Positions 12,901-27,000 of a DNA stretch of 64,000 nt are shown one piece after another. The DNA lies in the NCBI GenBank assembly GCA_023634235.1, contig JAMKCF010000041.1:62001-126000 (forward strand), written 5' to 3'. The notes beneath the pieces are model-generated. The model was not told where the DNA came from. It saw nothing but the letters and a program-made list of their open reading frames with translations, and made no database searches. Position 1 is the stretch's first letter. The number at the start of each line of letters is the position of its first letter. A program made the position numbers and the translations under genes. This DNA is from Pisaster brevispinus (lineage: Eukaryota > Echinodermata > Asteroidea > Forcipulatida > Asteriidae).

Positions 12901-14982
12901 TTCCTGGTTTGATTGGCTGCATATTGCACCACAGCACCTTGTAAACCATTACATGGTGCTATGTAAAGGAGTAGGTCTCATACTTCAAAACGAAGCTCCA
13001 CATACCTTGCAGGAAATTAATGTTGAAGTGCCTTGAGCGTCACTGAGTGACGGATATGAGCGCTATATAAGAAGCCATTATTGTTGTTATTATTATTATT
13101 AAAAACAAGGGGATCACCTGAGGAGTCATACAGTTTTAACCCGACGCATTCGAAGGCTCAGTCAATATTTGTCTACTGTGACATTCACTGCTTGTTGATC
13201 TCAGAAGCGTCGGTTCTCAGAAGAACCAAGGTTTACGTGAAATCGCTGCGTCATTGTAAAAACATTGTCTCTCGATTTTGCAAAAGCGTCGCATCTTGCA
13301 CGAAAAAAGTCCGCGCAAAAACATCGTATCTCGGCGTGTACTTTTTGTGTGTGTTCATCCGGGCTTCTACATGTGTATTTAAGCGAGATACGACGCTTTG
13401 ACAATTTCAAACTTGCACGTAACAGAAGTGAACTAACACGACGAAATGGAGAATCTGTAATAATACTCGCCGGGGAAACTGATACTGGTAGTTTGTAAAG
13501 CCTTGTACAAACAACCTCGAACAGTTACATTACAGTCAACCTTCGTTATACATGTAACAGAAATGTTGTTATAAGAGGAATAGCAAAACAAAGAAACAAA
13601 AAGCAGAAATGACATGAATGAGATTGGGAGCTCCAGAGTGTACTCTTGATAAGCAGCACCTCTTTATAACAGTGCTCTTTATAACAAGGGTTGACTGTTA
13701 AGCAAATAATTTTCAACAAAATGTAAAGTGTTTTAGTGTTGTGTATTTTCTTTATCCATATGTTTGAGAAGTGTCAAGTTACCGGGTTTCAGAATTTATG
13801 GGTCGAAGAAACCTTAAGTAAACTGTAAATTTATCTGTTCGGTATCATGATACAGATACATGGGTCGAAGAAACCTTAAGTAAACTGTAAATTTATCTGT
13901 TCGGTATCATGATACAGATACATGTACATGTATATGTCATGAAAATGACCTGATAGTTTATCATATTACTTCATCCTTTCATATTCAAGAATTTACTTTA
14001 CGAAAAAAGAAAAAAACCGGATGGATTCAATTTCTGTAAATTTTTTCCGGGACTTCACTTTTCGGCTGATTTCCTTTTCTATTTTTTCCCCTTTCTTTTG
14101 ACATGTTTGAGTAAATTACCTTATTGATAGATGCTTGTGCCATATAAGTAAAATATTTTATTAATGATAATAATACTGCGAATAACAATAATACAGACTT
14201 ATAAAGCGCACTTACTAAAATAAAAATTACTCAAGGCGTTACAGCAAAGATACTACAAGAGTATCAATCTCTCTACGGAAAAATTACACCAAAACAGGAA
14301 TGTTAATAACTTGCAGTAAAGAGAAGTTTCTTAATATGAGTGTGAACTGTGTTGAGAGAGTGAATGTTTCTTATGTCGCTGGGTAGCTTGTTCCATAAGA
14401 CTGGTGCAATGTGGTGAAATGCATGGTCCACATAGTATGTGGTACGAGTCTGTTTGAGGCAGTGGAACGGAGAGGATAATGACAGTGCTGTATTTGAAGA
14501 AGATCTTTGACGTACATGTAGGTTGGCGGTGTAGAGTCTTTATTATTATCCAGTCCTAACTGTTAACTGTCCTAACTGTGGCATGTCGTGGCCGATAAGA
14601 GCACCGAACTCAAGCTCTGGTGTTTCTGATCAGCAGAGTGTGGGTTCGAGTCCCGGTCGTTACGCTTGTGTCCTTAAGCAAGACACTTAACCATTGTTGC
14701 TTCATCCTTCGGATGGGACGTAAAGCCGTAGGTCCCGTGTGTTGTGTAATGCACGTAAATGAACCCAGTGCACTTATCGTAAAGAGAAGGGGTTCGCCCG
14801 GTGTTCCTGGTTTGATTGGCTGCATATTGCGCCACAGCACCTTGTAAACCATTACATGGTGCTACAGTGTATGTAAAGGAATAGGTCTCATATTACAACA
14901 CGTAGCTCCGCATACCTTGTAAAAAAATACTGACAGCGCATAGGGACCTCACGGTGATATGCGCTATATAAGAATGGTTTGT

Positions 14983-15013
<31 letters not shown>

Positions 15014-18000
15014 GAGTATATTTTTTTAATTGGTTCTTCACTTTACAGGAGACAGAACGTATCACTTCATGGCAGAAACTGAAGAGGAAGCCGCTGAGTG
15101 GATATCGGTTCTCAACAACAGCAAGAAGTACGCTCTGGATGCGGTGTTTGATGACAATAGCTCACCCTCTGACATTCCAAACAAGGGTCTACAGGAGTTG
15201 ACGCATTGTATCGTACGGCAGGTCAGAAGGCTACCCTGTAATGATGTATGCTGTGACTGTTCAACACCAGGTAAGGCTGGCTGACAAGGGATAGACCAGG
15301 GCTCAAACTTGGGGGAAAAAATCCACAAGACTGCAGGGCTTGTAGCTGAAAACTTCTACTGTGGACCAGAAAATTACAAGACCGGAATCAAAATGAGAAG
15401 AACACTATCTACACAATTTCACAATTGAGCTGTTTTTGGAACAAGCATTAAGAAGAGAAAATTTATCTCATTTTTCTTATGGGTAATACTTCAATACTCA
15501 AGGGAATTGAAAGATATATATATTTATCAGTTTAAATAAAAAATAGTTAGGTGTTATTATTAAAAAACACAAGACCGCCGGACGTGTGCGATCGTAAGTT
15601 TACCATGTTTACTGGCCCAATGCTAAAATCACTGGGTAACACTCCATACTGTTACTCATGTTACAGTGACAATAGATTTGTGAAGTCTAGGTTGAATGAG
15701 ATTTACTGTTATTGTTAAGGGTTACTCTGTTATCACTCATGTTACAGTCACAACAGACTTGTGAAATCTGGGTTGAATGGGTTGTCATTGTTACGGGTAA
15801 CTCTAATATTACTTGTTCTTATTTCATCCACAGATCCCCAGTGGTTGTCTACCAATCTAGGAATCTTAACCTGTATAGAATGCTCTGGAGTACACAGGGA
15901 ACTAGGCGTGCACATATCCAGGGTCCAATCATTAGAATTAGACCGATTAGGAACGGCCCAACTTCTTGTAAGTATTCACCCTAACCTCCCCATCCAGGGT
16001 TGGGAAGTTTTTATAATCGGTCAACCGCTTAAAAAAATGTTTTAAAAGTTTTAAATACATTTCCAAATTTCCTTGATGTTTAAACATAGCTTACCATAGA
16101 AAAAGATTTTTTCTTTAAAATGTTAGCCCCAGACACTATCCAGGTAGAATGGGTGACATCCCTTTTGTTGGTGGAAATGTGTCTTTTCTTAATCCCCTAC
16201 AATTTGTAATGCATTATTTTAAATCCCCTACAATTTGTTGTACGTTATTGTTTTGTAATAATAGTACCTGGCTTAATGTTTCTTTGTAATACTTTACATG
16301 AAAGCTTGTAACCTCCTCAAATCTATAATAATAGCTATTACAAATTTCAATCAAAAGTTTTGGGGTAAAATCAGCCCATACGGGAAAGCTCCATTAAAGA
16401 ATTTCTGAGTTTTGGCAAAACTCGGAAACTATTCATCCTTTTCACCAACTAGGTGTGTTAACATTGAATTACTTCGGTTATTAAACTGGATGAGCATTTA
16501 ATCTGCCTAGGGCAATTAGCAGCCCTACCAGTTTGTGCATGATCCAATTATGTCCACTGTTTGGAAAAGGAATTACATGGAGATAACTGGTGTGAGCTGT
16601 CAGACGAAAAGGATGTTTCATTTGAGCCTCCTTTAATGGAGCTTTCCCGTAATGCAAAATTCAGACCTAGCGTCGTTGACATGTTTGAGGTAATCTAATT
16701 TGTTTTTGTTCCAACAGATTGCAATGACCATAGGTAATGAAGATTTTAACGAGGTATACGAAGCCAGTTTAGAATCCTCCTGCAAACCACTGCCCAACAG
16801 TACTATGTGAGTAATAATTTATAATAATACTAATAATTAGATTCATTGAGCGCCTTAGGCTGAACCAACCCCGAGGCGCTTTACAACATTAAAATTTCTG
16901 AAAGAGTAAAACGAGACAATTAAAATTGTAAAAAAGACAAGTACAGCGTAACCCTATACACACAGAGAAAAATAGCCATATGGTACATACATGTACATGC
17001 AAGAAAAAGCAGTAAAGAGTTTTTTTTTTAAAGATCCAAAATACAATACCAGTACAAAAATAACCTATAAAAATAACCTATTTAGCTTGGACCAATACAA
17101 ATTTGTTAAAATAATAATAATGCGCCATCGATTTAGTTAGCTACTCTGAGGCGCAGAAAATGTGAAAGGTACACATTGCCTTAACGGGAAAAAGATTTTT
17201 AAATCCCGATGCAAATCAGGTTTGAGGTTACTGGCTAAATGCTAAAATGACTGGACTCTGGACGGTGGTCCCACAGGTATTTTGACCCATGTACAAGTAG
17301 GTAAAACTAAGAGTAAAAACTTCCAAACAAGCAGCAGGAGAACTCAGTATCAAACCTTTTTATATACATTTCTCTGCTTCTCAGGGAGGTGAGGAAAGAG
17401 TTCATCCGAGCAAAGTATGAGAGGCGGAAGTACATCTTAAAGACGAGCTCCAGTCCTTCTGTCATGCTGCAAGATCTACGCCAAGCCATCCTATTGTCAG
17501 ACATTAGCCAGTTACTAAGAGTCTTTGCTGAGGGCGTGGACTTGACGGCGTCTCTCTCGGATACGGTAGGCTCTTTAACCCATATCCGACTATTTTGTGA
17601 TCACCATTCTTCGCTTACAGGGCAAGCGCCGAATTTCTGTGCTAGCTGTGTAAGCGAAGAATGCCTAGTAACGTGGAGTATGCACGCGCACAAGCAAAAA
17701 TTCCCTGCTAACCTGTGAAATTTGTTGACCTAAGCGCGGAATTCCCTGCTTCTGTAAGCGCAGATTCTTTGTTTACAGGAAGCAGAGCCATAATATTGGG
17801 CCCAGGTCACAGTACATAAAAACAGTTTCTGCCTAAGCTCATGTAGAGCTCATTGCTGCACTACAATAACCAGTCATTATTTACTGCCTTGCAATGAACA
17901 TACCCCTCACCTGTTGTTATGGACCCTTGACACATGGCCTGCCAATCTCCATTTGATCTCCTTTGTCTTTTCAATGATGTTCGTGACTTTTGTCTCGTAT

Positions 18001-21000
18001 TTTGTTATGTTTCGACCCTAGCAGAGTCTTTCTCGAAGGCATTTTTAGCCTTCGAGAAAGACTCTGCTAGGGTCGAAGTGTCAGGCCACTAACTATTTTT
18101 TTGCATTGATACCATAGGTCCTTTTGGTTGGTGAGCGAATTGCAACAGCTAATACTATTTTTCATTTGTATTTTGTAATGGTTAACTTTATCCCGTATTG
18201 TCAAATGTACCATTTTTCTCTCCATGGCTCTCTGTGCTGTTCTTGGTTTTGCTGTTCAACTCACTTGTTGCAGTCCAAGTTTCTGCTCCATTAGTTATGG
18301 TTGCTAGGATACATTGGTTGTTAGGGTTGTGGCGTTTTACCGGTGAACTGTTTAAGTGTAAACAAACATTGAATTCTAGGTCAAAATTTTCTTAACGTTT
18401 AAACAAAGCCGACAGAAAAAAGGAGACATTCCTGTTCTTTCAATTATTAGCCCCAGACACTATCCAGGGAGAATGATTGACATCCCTTTTGTTGGTTGAG
18501 CTCTCTTATTTTAATTCCCTACAATTGTAATACATTATTTTCAATCCCCTACAATTGTAATACATTATTTTCAATCCCCTACAAATGTAATACATTACTT
18601 TCAATCCCCTACAATTGTAATACATTATTTTCAATCCCCTACAATTGTAATACATTATTTTCAATCCCCTACAATTGTAGTACATTATTTTCAATCCCCT
18701 ACAATTGTAATACATTTTTTTCAATCCTCTACAATTGTAATACATTATTTTCAATCCCCTACAAATGTAATACGTTTTTTTCAATCCCCTACAAATGTAA
18801 TACATTATTTTCAATCCCCTACAATTGTAATACATTATTTTCAATCCCCTACAATTGTACTACATTATTTTCAATCCCCTACAATTGTAATACATTATTT
18901 TCAATCCCCTACAAATGTAATACATTCTTTTCAATCCCCTACAATTGTAATACATTATTTTCAATCCCCTACAATTGTAATACATTATTTTCAATCCCCT
19001 ACAATTGTAATACATTATTTTCAATCCCCTACAATTGTAATACATTATTTTCAATCCCCTACAATTGTAATACATTATTTTCAATTCCCTACAATTGTAA
19101 TACATTATTTTCAATCCCCTACAATTGTAATACATTATTTTCAATCCCCTACAATTGTAATACATTATTTTCAATCCCCTACAATTTGTTATACATTTTG
19201 CTTTGCGCACCACCCCGCTGTGGTTTGTGGTTTTGTGATGCTATTCACTTCTTGCACGGATCCTCCATGTGCGTGTGGAGCCTTGACTTCATGCTTCATT
19301 TGTATTGTATTTATGTATCTGTTTGGATGAAAGTGTCATTGCATTACCATGACAATACAGAGTTGAAAAATGGTATTAGCTGTTGCAAACTGCTTGAATA
19401 CCAACCAAAAGGACCTATGGTATAAATGCAAAAAAAAATAGTTAGTGGCCTGACGTTTCGATCCTAGCAGAGTCTTTCTCGAAAAAGAGTCTTCGAGAAA
19501 ACTCTGCTAGGGTCGAAACGTCAGGCCACTAACTATTTGTTAGCACAATACAGAGTTATATAATGCTTCTATTCACTGCTGTCCCCAATTTGAGGCTGTA
19601 CGCCCAAATGGCTGACCGTGCAAAGGAAGAGCAAGTATAAGAAGCCACTATTATTTTTATTAGTGGTTTAACATTTCTAAACTTTCCCTTTTTGTCTCAT
19701 TTAGCTAAACAACGAGACAGCCCTCCATCTTGCCATCAAACAGCAAGACGACAGCAATCTTCACATTGTAGACTTTCTAGTGCAGAATATTGGCTGCATG
19801 GACCAACTGGATCATTGCGGAGACACACCCATCCACCTCGCTGCTAGACTCAATAAAGTGGATTGTATGAAGATCTTACTCAGAGGGGGTGGAAAAGCGC
19901 ATTTAGGTAAGTCCTGGGCCCAGTCCCACAAAACTACTCAAAGATAGGGTCATCGTTTAATTTGTTGGCAATGTATGCTGATTTATAGGCAAAATTATCA
20001 AGAAAGATACAATAAAAGTCACTTGTGAAAGTTTCAGCTGAATACAGTGTCTACTTGTTGAGAAAAGAGCAATAAACTTTCATTGGGAATGTCAAATCCA
20101 TCTACGTTTAGCGAGGTGACAGCAAATACCAACCGCTTCTCTGGCCGCAGCATTCGGGAATCGACACCAACCCTCAGAAATCTGAGAAATGATTCATGCA
20201 TAAATCGCTTCTCAGATTCAAGTGTTTTTGGATATAAAATTATCCAAACCATATTACTTTGATGGGAATCCTTTCTCAAAATAGTTTATACTATCAACTG
20301 CTGCAGTGCTCTTACCAAGTTAAGTTTTTGTGTTCATTATTTTTTTAGTATTTACCAATCTACATGATCTATGACCTTTGTACCTTTAACCAGTTTGCTT
20401 CAGGGTTGAAAATCCTTTTCCATACGGCGTTGCCCCTGGTCATTGAGTGGTGTGTCGTGGTCGAGCGAATAAGAGCACCAGACTCAAGCTCTGGTGTTTC
20501 TGATCAGCAGAGTGTGGGTTCGAGTCCCGGTCGTGACACTTGTGTCCTTAGGCAAGACACATAACCATTATTGCTTCGTCCTTCAGATGGGACGTTACAA
20601 AGCCTTTGGTCCTGTGTGTTGTGTAATGCACGTAAAAGAACCCAGTGCACTTATTGAAAAGAGAAGGGGTTCGCCCCGGTGTTCCTGGTTTGATTGGCAG
20701 CATATTGCGCCACAGCACCTTGTAAACATCACATGGTGCTATGTAAAGGAATTGGTCTCATACTTCAGAAACGTAGCCCCACATACCTTGCAGGAAAATA
20801 GTGAATGTTGAAGCACCTTGAGCATGTTGAGCATCACTGAGTGACGAATATGAGCGCTTTATAAGAAACCACTATTATTATTATTAACCCTAACCCCCAT
20901 TAGGGTCTCTCCACAAAGCCTGCCAAATACAACAGAATGCAACACAGTTGAAATGAGAACCAGATGCCAAATGCAACAAAATGCAACAAGGGATATTGTT

Positions 21001-24000
21001 GCAATGTGCAGGCATGCTGTTTGTGAAAGGACTGAGCAAGGGTGTTTGCCCTGCTAAATGCAACAGTATGCACATAAGTGTAATGTTTAACTGTTATTAT
21101 ACAGTCTTTTGAATATGATTTGAATTCTTACCTAATATTACATCATACTTCTCAAACTTTTCCCATAAAAAATATGTTGAAATACCCATTATAAGTTGTT
21201 CAGATACAATAGAAGCACCCAAACCTATATGAAGTCACTTCACTGCTGAATGCAACAAATTCAAGTCAAAAAATGACATCTGAGTTGACTGCCAAATGCA
21301 ACAGATCACAACAACTATTACCATTTGGTGCATATTGTTGCATTTAGCATGGCTAGGGTTAATATTATTACTATTATTATTGCCCTGGTGCCCTTGAAAT
21401 GTTTCAGCAGAAGTTTACAATTTCCTTTTAGAAGTGGCCTTTACCTAGGATAAAAACGCCTTGGTGCCCTTATCCTTTCAAAAACAAAGCATTCTGTCTG
21501 CATTTTACAGCCATAAATCAGACATGAAAACCCGTTGTCTTTCATTATACAGATAACTCACACGGCGAAACCAGTTTGGATATCGTCGTCCGTAACGGCT
21601 TCGGTCAGTGTGAAGAGCTAATACGTCAGGCCTCGGCGGGGAAACTTCTCCTGTGTGAACACGTAGAGTTCGACTGGGGTTTCACCAGTGATAACTCAGA
21701 CGGGGTGGACTTCAGCGAAGATGAAATCGAGGAGAGGGAGAAACCCTTCAGACATTCACAGGTGACCTGAAATTCCAAGAATCTCAGTACACAAAATTTA
21801 CATTGGACCGCAGGCCCCAGGCTAAGGATTTTAGCATCGGGCCGGAAAACACATGACCGGACAGAGCTGCCAGCTCTCCCTGATTCTGCAGAAAGTTCCC
21901 TGAAAATAAACCAATCGTTCCATGTTCTGATGGACAAATTTGAAAAACTTCCTGATTATGGAAACTTTGTCCCGATTATGTTGAATATAATTCTAAATAT
22001 CTCCCTGATTGTTGGTACAAAATCTCCCTGATGGCAAGATGCAAATGTTGGCAGCTTTGGATTAGTCCGGCAGTCCCTGTTTTTGTTTAAATGTTGACGG
22101 TTACTCTGATGAATATCGTTCAATTCTGTTGAGAATGGAAGAACACTTGCTTCGTAATGTAAACTCGCGCAGCTCTACGCAATTGGGCCCAGTTTTTTGA
22201 TGTGGGAGAAAAATTCCAATGAATGAAAACCAAAGTAGTGAGGTAGGGAGTGTCATTCTTGTGAAATATTCCGGTTGTATTTTTTGTCTTCACTTTTCTA
22301 TGACAGAGCCCTGCAAAAAGACCCTACCGACCTCAGACTCTGCTTCAATCACCGAGCGGAACGTTTCCGGTCAAAGTAACGCGAGAACGATCATCGTCTG
22401 AGAGGACACCAGATAGTAGGAGGTCCCGCTCCTCTACGGATAGCGCCATTATGGAAAAACAGACTCTAGAACGTCCACTAATGCCTCCACCCCCGGTACC
22501 ACCCAGGAAAGGTTGGTAACCGTAGACGTAGACTTTGATTACACCTAAAGGATAACTAGTTCTACCCTACTCCTAGAACCAAAATGTTTAGTTGGTTTCT
22601 AATTCTTCACTGGTACCCCTTCCCCCTTCCTAAATGAGAGATTGTACTCAACCCCATCCTCGTTCCCAGGGGTGATCGATCTCGCCGCGCCATTTTTTCC
22701 CAGCATGCCTTGCTCAATCATAACCCCTGGAATTGGTTCATTAAACTAGCACATTTTAATTAGGCCTCAGGCCGATCCATTCTACGCACGCACTCAAGTA
22801 TGGTAACGCGCAAAAGAGGCATCAAGTCAAAGAGCAACTGGTCCTCTGTCATTCTTCTTGATGTTGTGATATGTCTAAATGTATGCAGTTTAGGGTGACC
22901 GTGTAAAAACATGATTCATTTGAAATGGAATCGCGTCAAAATACTTGCATTTTCACACGCGTGTACTAAGCGTCCTACAAGCGCCATGGTGCGCTCGAGA
23001 GTTTTTAACAAGTGTGCACGCAAAGTAGTCACCCTTGGGAGCCAATCAGCGTTGTTTTTCAGTACATCCCTACCAGGGGTTAGTGACCAGGTATCGATAC
23101 GGCGCGCTGCCCATGGTAGCGAGGCTGACTCAACCCCTCCTATAGAACATGTAATCTTAGTTTACAAAGAGTGACCTTGTACATTCCAGGATGTTTCCTG
23201 GCAGGCAAGACACTACACGGGTCATACAGGACATTTCACATTTTGTATCATAATTACCAAATAAATTCAAGAGTTATAATAGGAACAGCTTGACAAGTTT
23301 TGAGATGTGCCCCCTTTCTTCATATCAAAAGTTGATAAAAAAAAAACAGGCCGTTGTAATCTCCATGAAACAAGAGACTCGCTGTTTTGTTTTCCATTGA
23401 ACTGTGTTCAAAACATGCCTGCAGGAGTTCCAGGCTTTGTGACTGTTTTGTAATCATATGATGTCACAAGTCACATGGTCTATATAGGTGCACACATCAA
23501 CATGCCTTAGATTCTATGCAGACAATAGTGAGGTAACCCATGCCACACTTTCCTGTCATTGTATTTGTATGTATGGTCGATCAGTGCCAGAGATTGCCAC
23601 GGCAGAAATCTCTCCCAACAGTGGTCAAAGGGCCATTGCAGTTAAGCACAGTAGGTGGCTTCTCCAGTTTGAATTTTGATATCCCATTAAGAACCAGGGC
23701 CCAATTTCATGGCTCTGCTTACCGCTGAATTCTGCGCTTGCGATCACCATTCTCCGCTTTCTGTGCAAGCGCCGAACTTCTGCGCTAGCTGTGTAAGCGA
23801 AGAATGCCTAGTAACATGGAGTGTGCACGCTCACAAGCAAAAATTCTCTGCTAACCCGTGAAATACACTTGACGTAAGCAAGGAATTTCCTGCTTTCGTA
23901 AGCGCCGATTCTTTGCTTACGGTAAGCAGAGCCATGAAATTGGGCCCTGTTGATGGGAGAAAACTTGTTAAAAAAATGTACCGTGTTGGGTTCTTAAAGA

Positions 24001-27000
24001 GTGCATCCAATCAAACTGTTGATTTTTTAAGAACAGAACAACGTACACACAACAAACACCTTTAAAAAAAAGCGGTATGAAGAATAATAAAATGTAACGC
24101 TTATCTTTCTTTTTTCTTATTTTGCTTGTTGTTGTTGGGTTTTGTTTTGCATTGCTGTAGAACTAAGATTTAAATCTTTTAAGGGCACTTTTTTTTAAGC
24201 TGCAGTAATTTAGGGAGAAAAATTCCTTTTTGAAAATTTAAGATCAGTACCAACTTAATGTAATAATCATAATGCATTTACATTAAGAGTAATAAGTTTC
24301 TAATCTTTCCATGTTTTGAAATCACAACCATTACAAACTATAATCAACATACTAATGTTAGGATACTGAGTCACGAACATGCTCCAGACCATACTAATTT
24401 CTTCAACCATAACTCACTCGGATACAACTTAACACTACGACTTATTCAATCCCATTGTGGATGATATTGAATGGTCAGATGGTAGGAGGGTTAACTGTGT
24501 ACTGTGTAGAATTAAGAAACACTCGCTACATGATATATTGCAGGCTGGCATAGTGCATCTATCAATCAAAAGTATGTGGATGATATTGACTGGTCAAACA
24601 GTAGGAGGGTTAAAAATAAATTGGAGGTGGTCACTTGGTCATTGCTGCATACAAGTTTTTCCAGTTTTGAAAAGTGGACACATAAGTTTCAATGTGTTGA
24701 CCATTTGTAGCCATAATTTCTATGGGTTTAAGAAGTTATCAAAGAATTAAGACATACTTTTGTATTTCATTTTGGTGTAACGTTTAGCTAACCCCGTAAG
24801 TTTGTCAGCAAGTTTGTTCAGATTATTTTCTCTCATTTGGTTTTGTTCTTTTTTTTCTTCTTTTGCATGTTCACCAATGGTCAATTAACACGTGGCTGCT
24901 GACGGTCAACATCTCCTGCCGATTTACCCATTATGGCCTCTGTCTTCAATTTACCCCCCCCCCATCCCATCCCACCACACCCAACCCCTAATTTCATTTT
25001 CAAATACCTTAAAATAATTTTTTAAATGATAACATAAATATATATTGTCAATTCATAAACTGTGGGTGGAATTCCCATTACTGATTTCTCCATCCCCTTA
25101 ATTGACCATCACTCCTTTCTTCGGTTCTAACCAAACCCACTCCTCACTATCGGATCTGTAACTCTCCCTCTTTTATGGGTGGCATTTTTATCCACCCGGT
25201 CCCCTTTTTTTGGTCTGCCCAAACCACCAATCGTGGACATTCTATCAAAAATCCTCCAACTCCCTAATTCAACATTTCCCTTTTCCGTCCCAATCTTGAT
25301 ACTTCCGTCTCTCAAAATATCAACACCCTGCCACGTCCACATTCCCATCTCTGCACCTTTACCTAAATCAAACACCCTTCGAATCTTCACCCCACCCACC
25401 CCTCACCCCACCCACCCCTCACCCCACCTACCCTTCACCCTTCATATAAATACTCTTCCCGTTGCCCCCTCCTCAAACCAGGGAGTGTATCAATCAAGAA
25501 GAAAGCACCCCACCCTCCTTACATGACCCATAAGAGGACAGCCTCAGACCCTGCCCCTCTTGTTCAAGTACCTCCCCCTACCCCACCAGCCAGGGTTACA
25601 TCTATTAGGGAGAGCCCCAAAGGATTTCCAGGTAATTGGGTTTTCTTTTCTTCAAATTTTAAAACCCTTAAACCAGAGTCGGTGTTGGCACTTGCTTATA
25701 ATCTTTCCATTGCCTTAATCATATCTTACACACCGGTCAGCTCATACGCCTTGATATCCTAAGGTGGACCATACCACATGTCCTAGAGGGGGTGTCAATC
25801 AACGGGGGTTAGTGATTTGGTCAGGAGGTGGCAGAAAAAACTAACCCTTTGTGTACAAAGTTTTTCATTTTTTCCCAATCTCTTAAAGATAAAAAACTCC
25901 CAAGGGATGGAATCTGTATTGTTGGATTAATTATTCAAAATCAAAATCTTAGCCTACTACCTTCCCTTCCTTCCTACACTGTTTTCATCAGGTGTCAAAA
26001 TTGTCTTGTTTTTTTATATAAATTGTTTCAGTTAAAACGGGTAAAGTTTCTCCAACACGTCCACCGTCAACAACGATGGATAATATGAGGCAGCTATTAA
26101 GGTAAGTTCAGATGGAAATCACTGGGTTTTAACTTGAAGGTATTGTACAGGATTTGGTAGAGCTGACAGACTAGTCGCAGACAGTGTTCATGTGTGATCA
26201 AACATATACATGAAATTACAAACCTCTGAATATTTGGGCGTAACTCGTTTTGTGAGTCAGGAGAAAATAATGAAATTACCATGCACAGTTTTCAGCATGT
26301 AAACACATTGTCCTTAATTTGGGTTGTAACAACCCAAATCAGTTTTTTTATAAGGTTTTTAGGTATTCAGATACAGTTTTCTCGAATACCACTTCATTTC
26401 AGTAGAAACTATTTCACAGAAAAAAATGGTTCTAGTATGAACTTCATAATTAGTAAGCTTAAAGACTTAAAAATTAAACTGATGTTTTTTATCCTTACCA
26501 ATCCTGTATAATACATTTAAGCATGAACTTCCAGAGCTGCCAACTCACCCTGATTCTGCAGAAAGTTCCCTGAAAATCAACCAATCTCTCCATGTTCTGA
26601 TGAACAGATTTGACAATGTTCCTGATTATGGAAACTTTGTCCCTATTACAGTGAATGTAATTCTTATTCTCCCTGACTGTTGTACACAATCACCCTGATA
26701 GGAAGATAATATGTTGGCAGCTCTGCATCAATACCTACAGCAGGGCTTGAATTTGGGAGAAAAATCCACAGGACCGCAGGGCTTGTAGCTAAAAACGTTT
26801 ACTGGACCGGAATTTTTTGTAGAAGACCAGAATCAAAATGAGATTAACTTCCCGAGTCCAGACAACATGCATTTAACTGTTTTTATTGGAACAATTAAGC
26901 ACTGAGACATGTAAGAGAAGATTGATCTCATCTGTCTTTTGGGGTATTAATTCATTAGAAATGAGAGGTGTTTACCAGACTCACAGTCAACATTTGGAAA

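Larger units (their letters stand above)
7530..15048. other. ASAP intron splitting the PH domain, 7.5 kb
   Basis: The longest intron of the visible gene. In order: two extra copies of the preceding exon end (7606-7762), a tRNA-Leu-like SINE (7783-8208), a truncated MITE (8208-8358), the nested reading frame (9033-9627), a 34-bp minisatellite (10066-10396), two related elements (11172-12110), an inverted SINE pair (12216-12610), a second SINE (12667-13104), an exact 62-bp duplication (13798-13921) and a third SINE (14580-15012) ending 36 bp before the next exon. Confidence 0.75.
15968..17384. other. Two ASAP introns flanking the exon at 16718
   Basis: Contains a fragment with two 30-bp units (16113-16260), related to the large array at 18511. 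It also contains an inverted-repeat element (16377-16655) and, after the exon, a region with GAGGCGC motifs (16830-17160) that looks like old SINE tail. Nothing else recognised. Confidence 0.6.
17566..19704. other. ASAP intron with MITE and foldback element
   Basis: An inverted-repeat element (17567-17803) directly follows the exon. A foldback element with hairpin termini and a 23-unit 30-bp array (18011-19545) fills most of the rest. Confidence 0.75.
19907..21552. other. ASAP intron with nested SINE and inverted-repeat element
   Basis: 19907-20440 shows nothing I recognise. A tRNA-Leu-like SINE (20448-20884) follows. A 475-bp element inserted in the SINE's TTA tail comes next, then 21386-21550 of unique-looking DNA. 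Confidence 0.65.

Noticed and set aside
18511..19200. CRISPR-like regular repeats
   Set aside because: Units are contiguous with no unique spacers, in an animal intron; this is a minisatellite.
18496..19425. 309-residue reading frame of [10 protein letters not shown] repeats on the plus strand, with minus-strand counterparts
   Set aside because: It is a readout of the 30-bp minisatellite, whose period is a multiple of three; several frames on both strands are open, and no splice or start context supports a gene.
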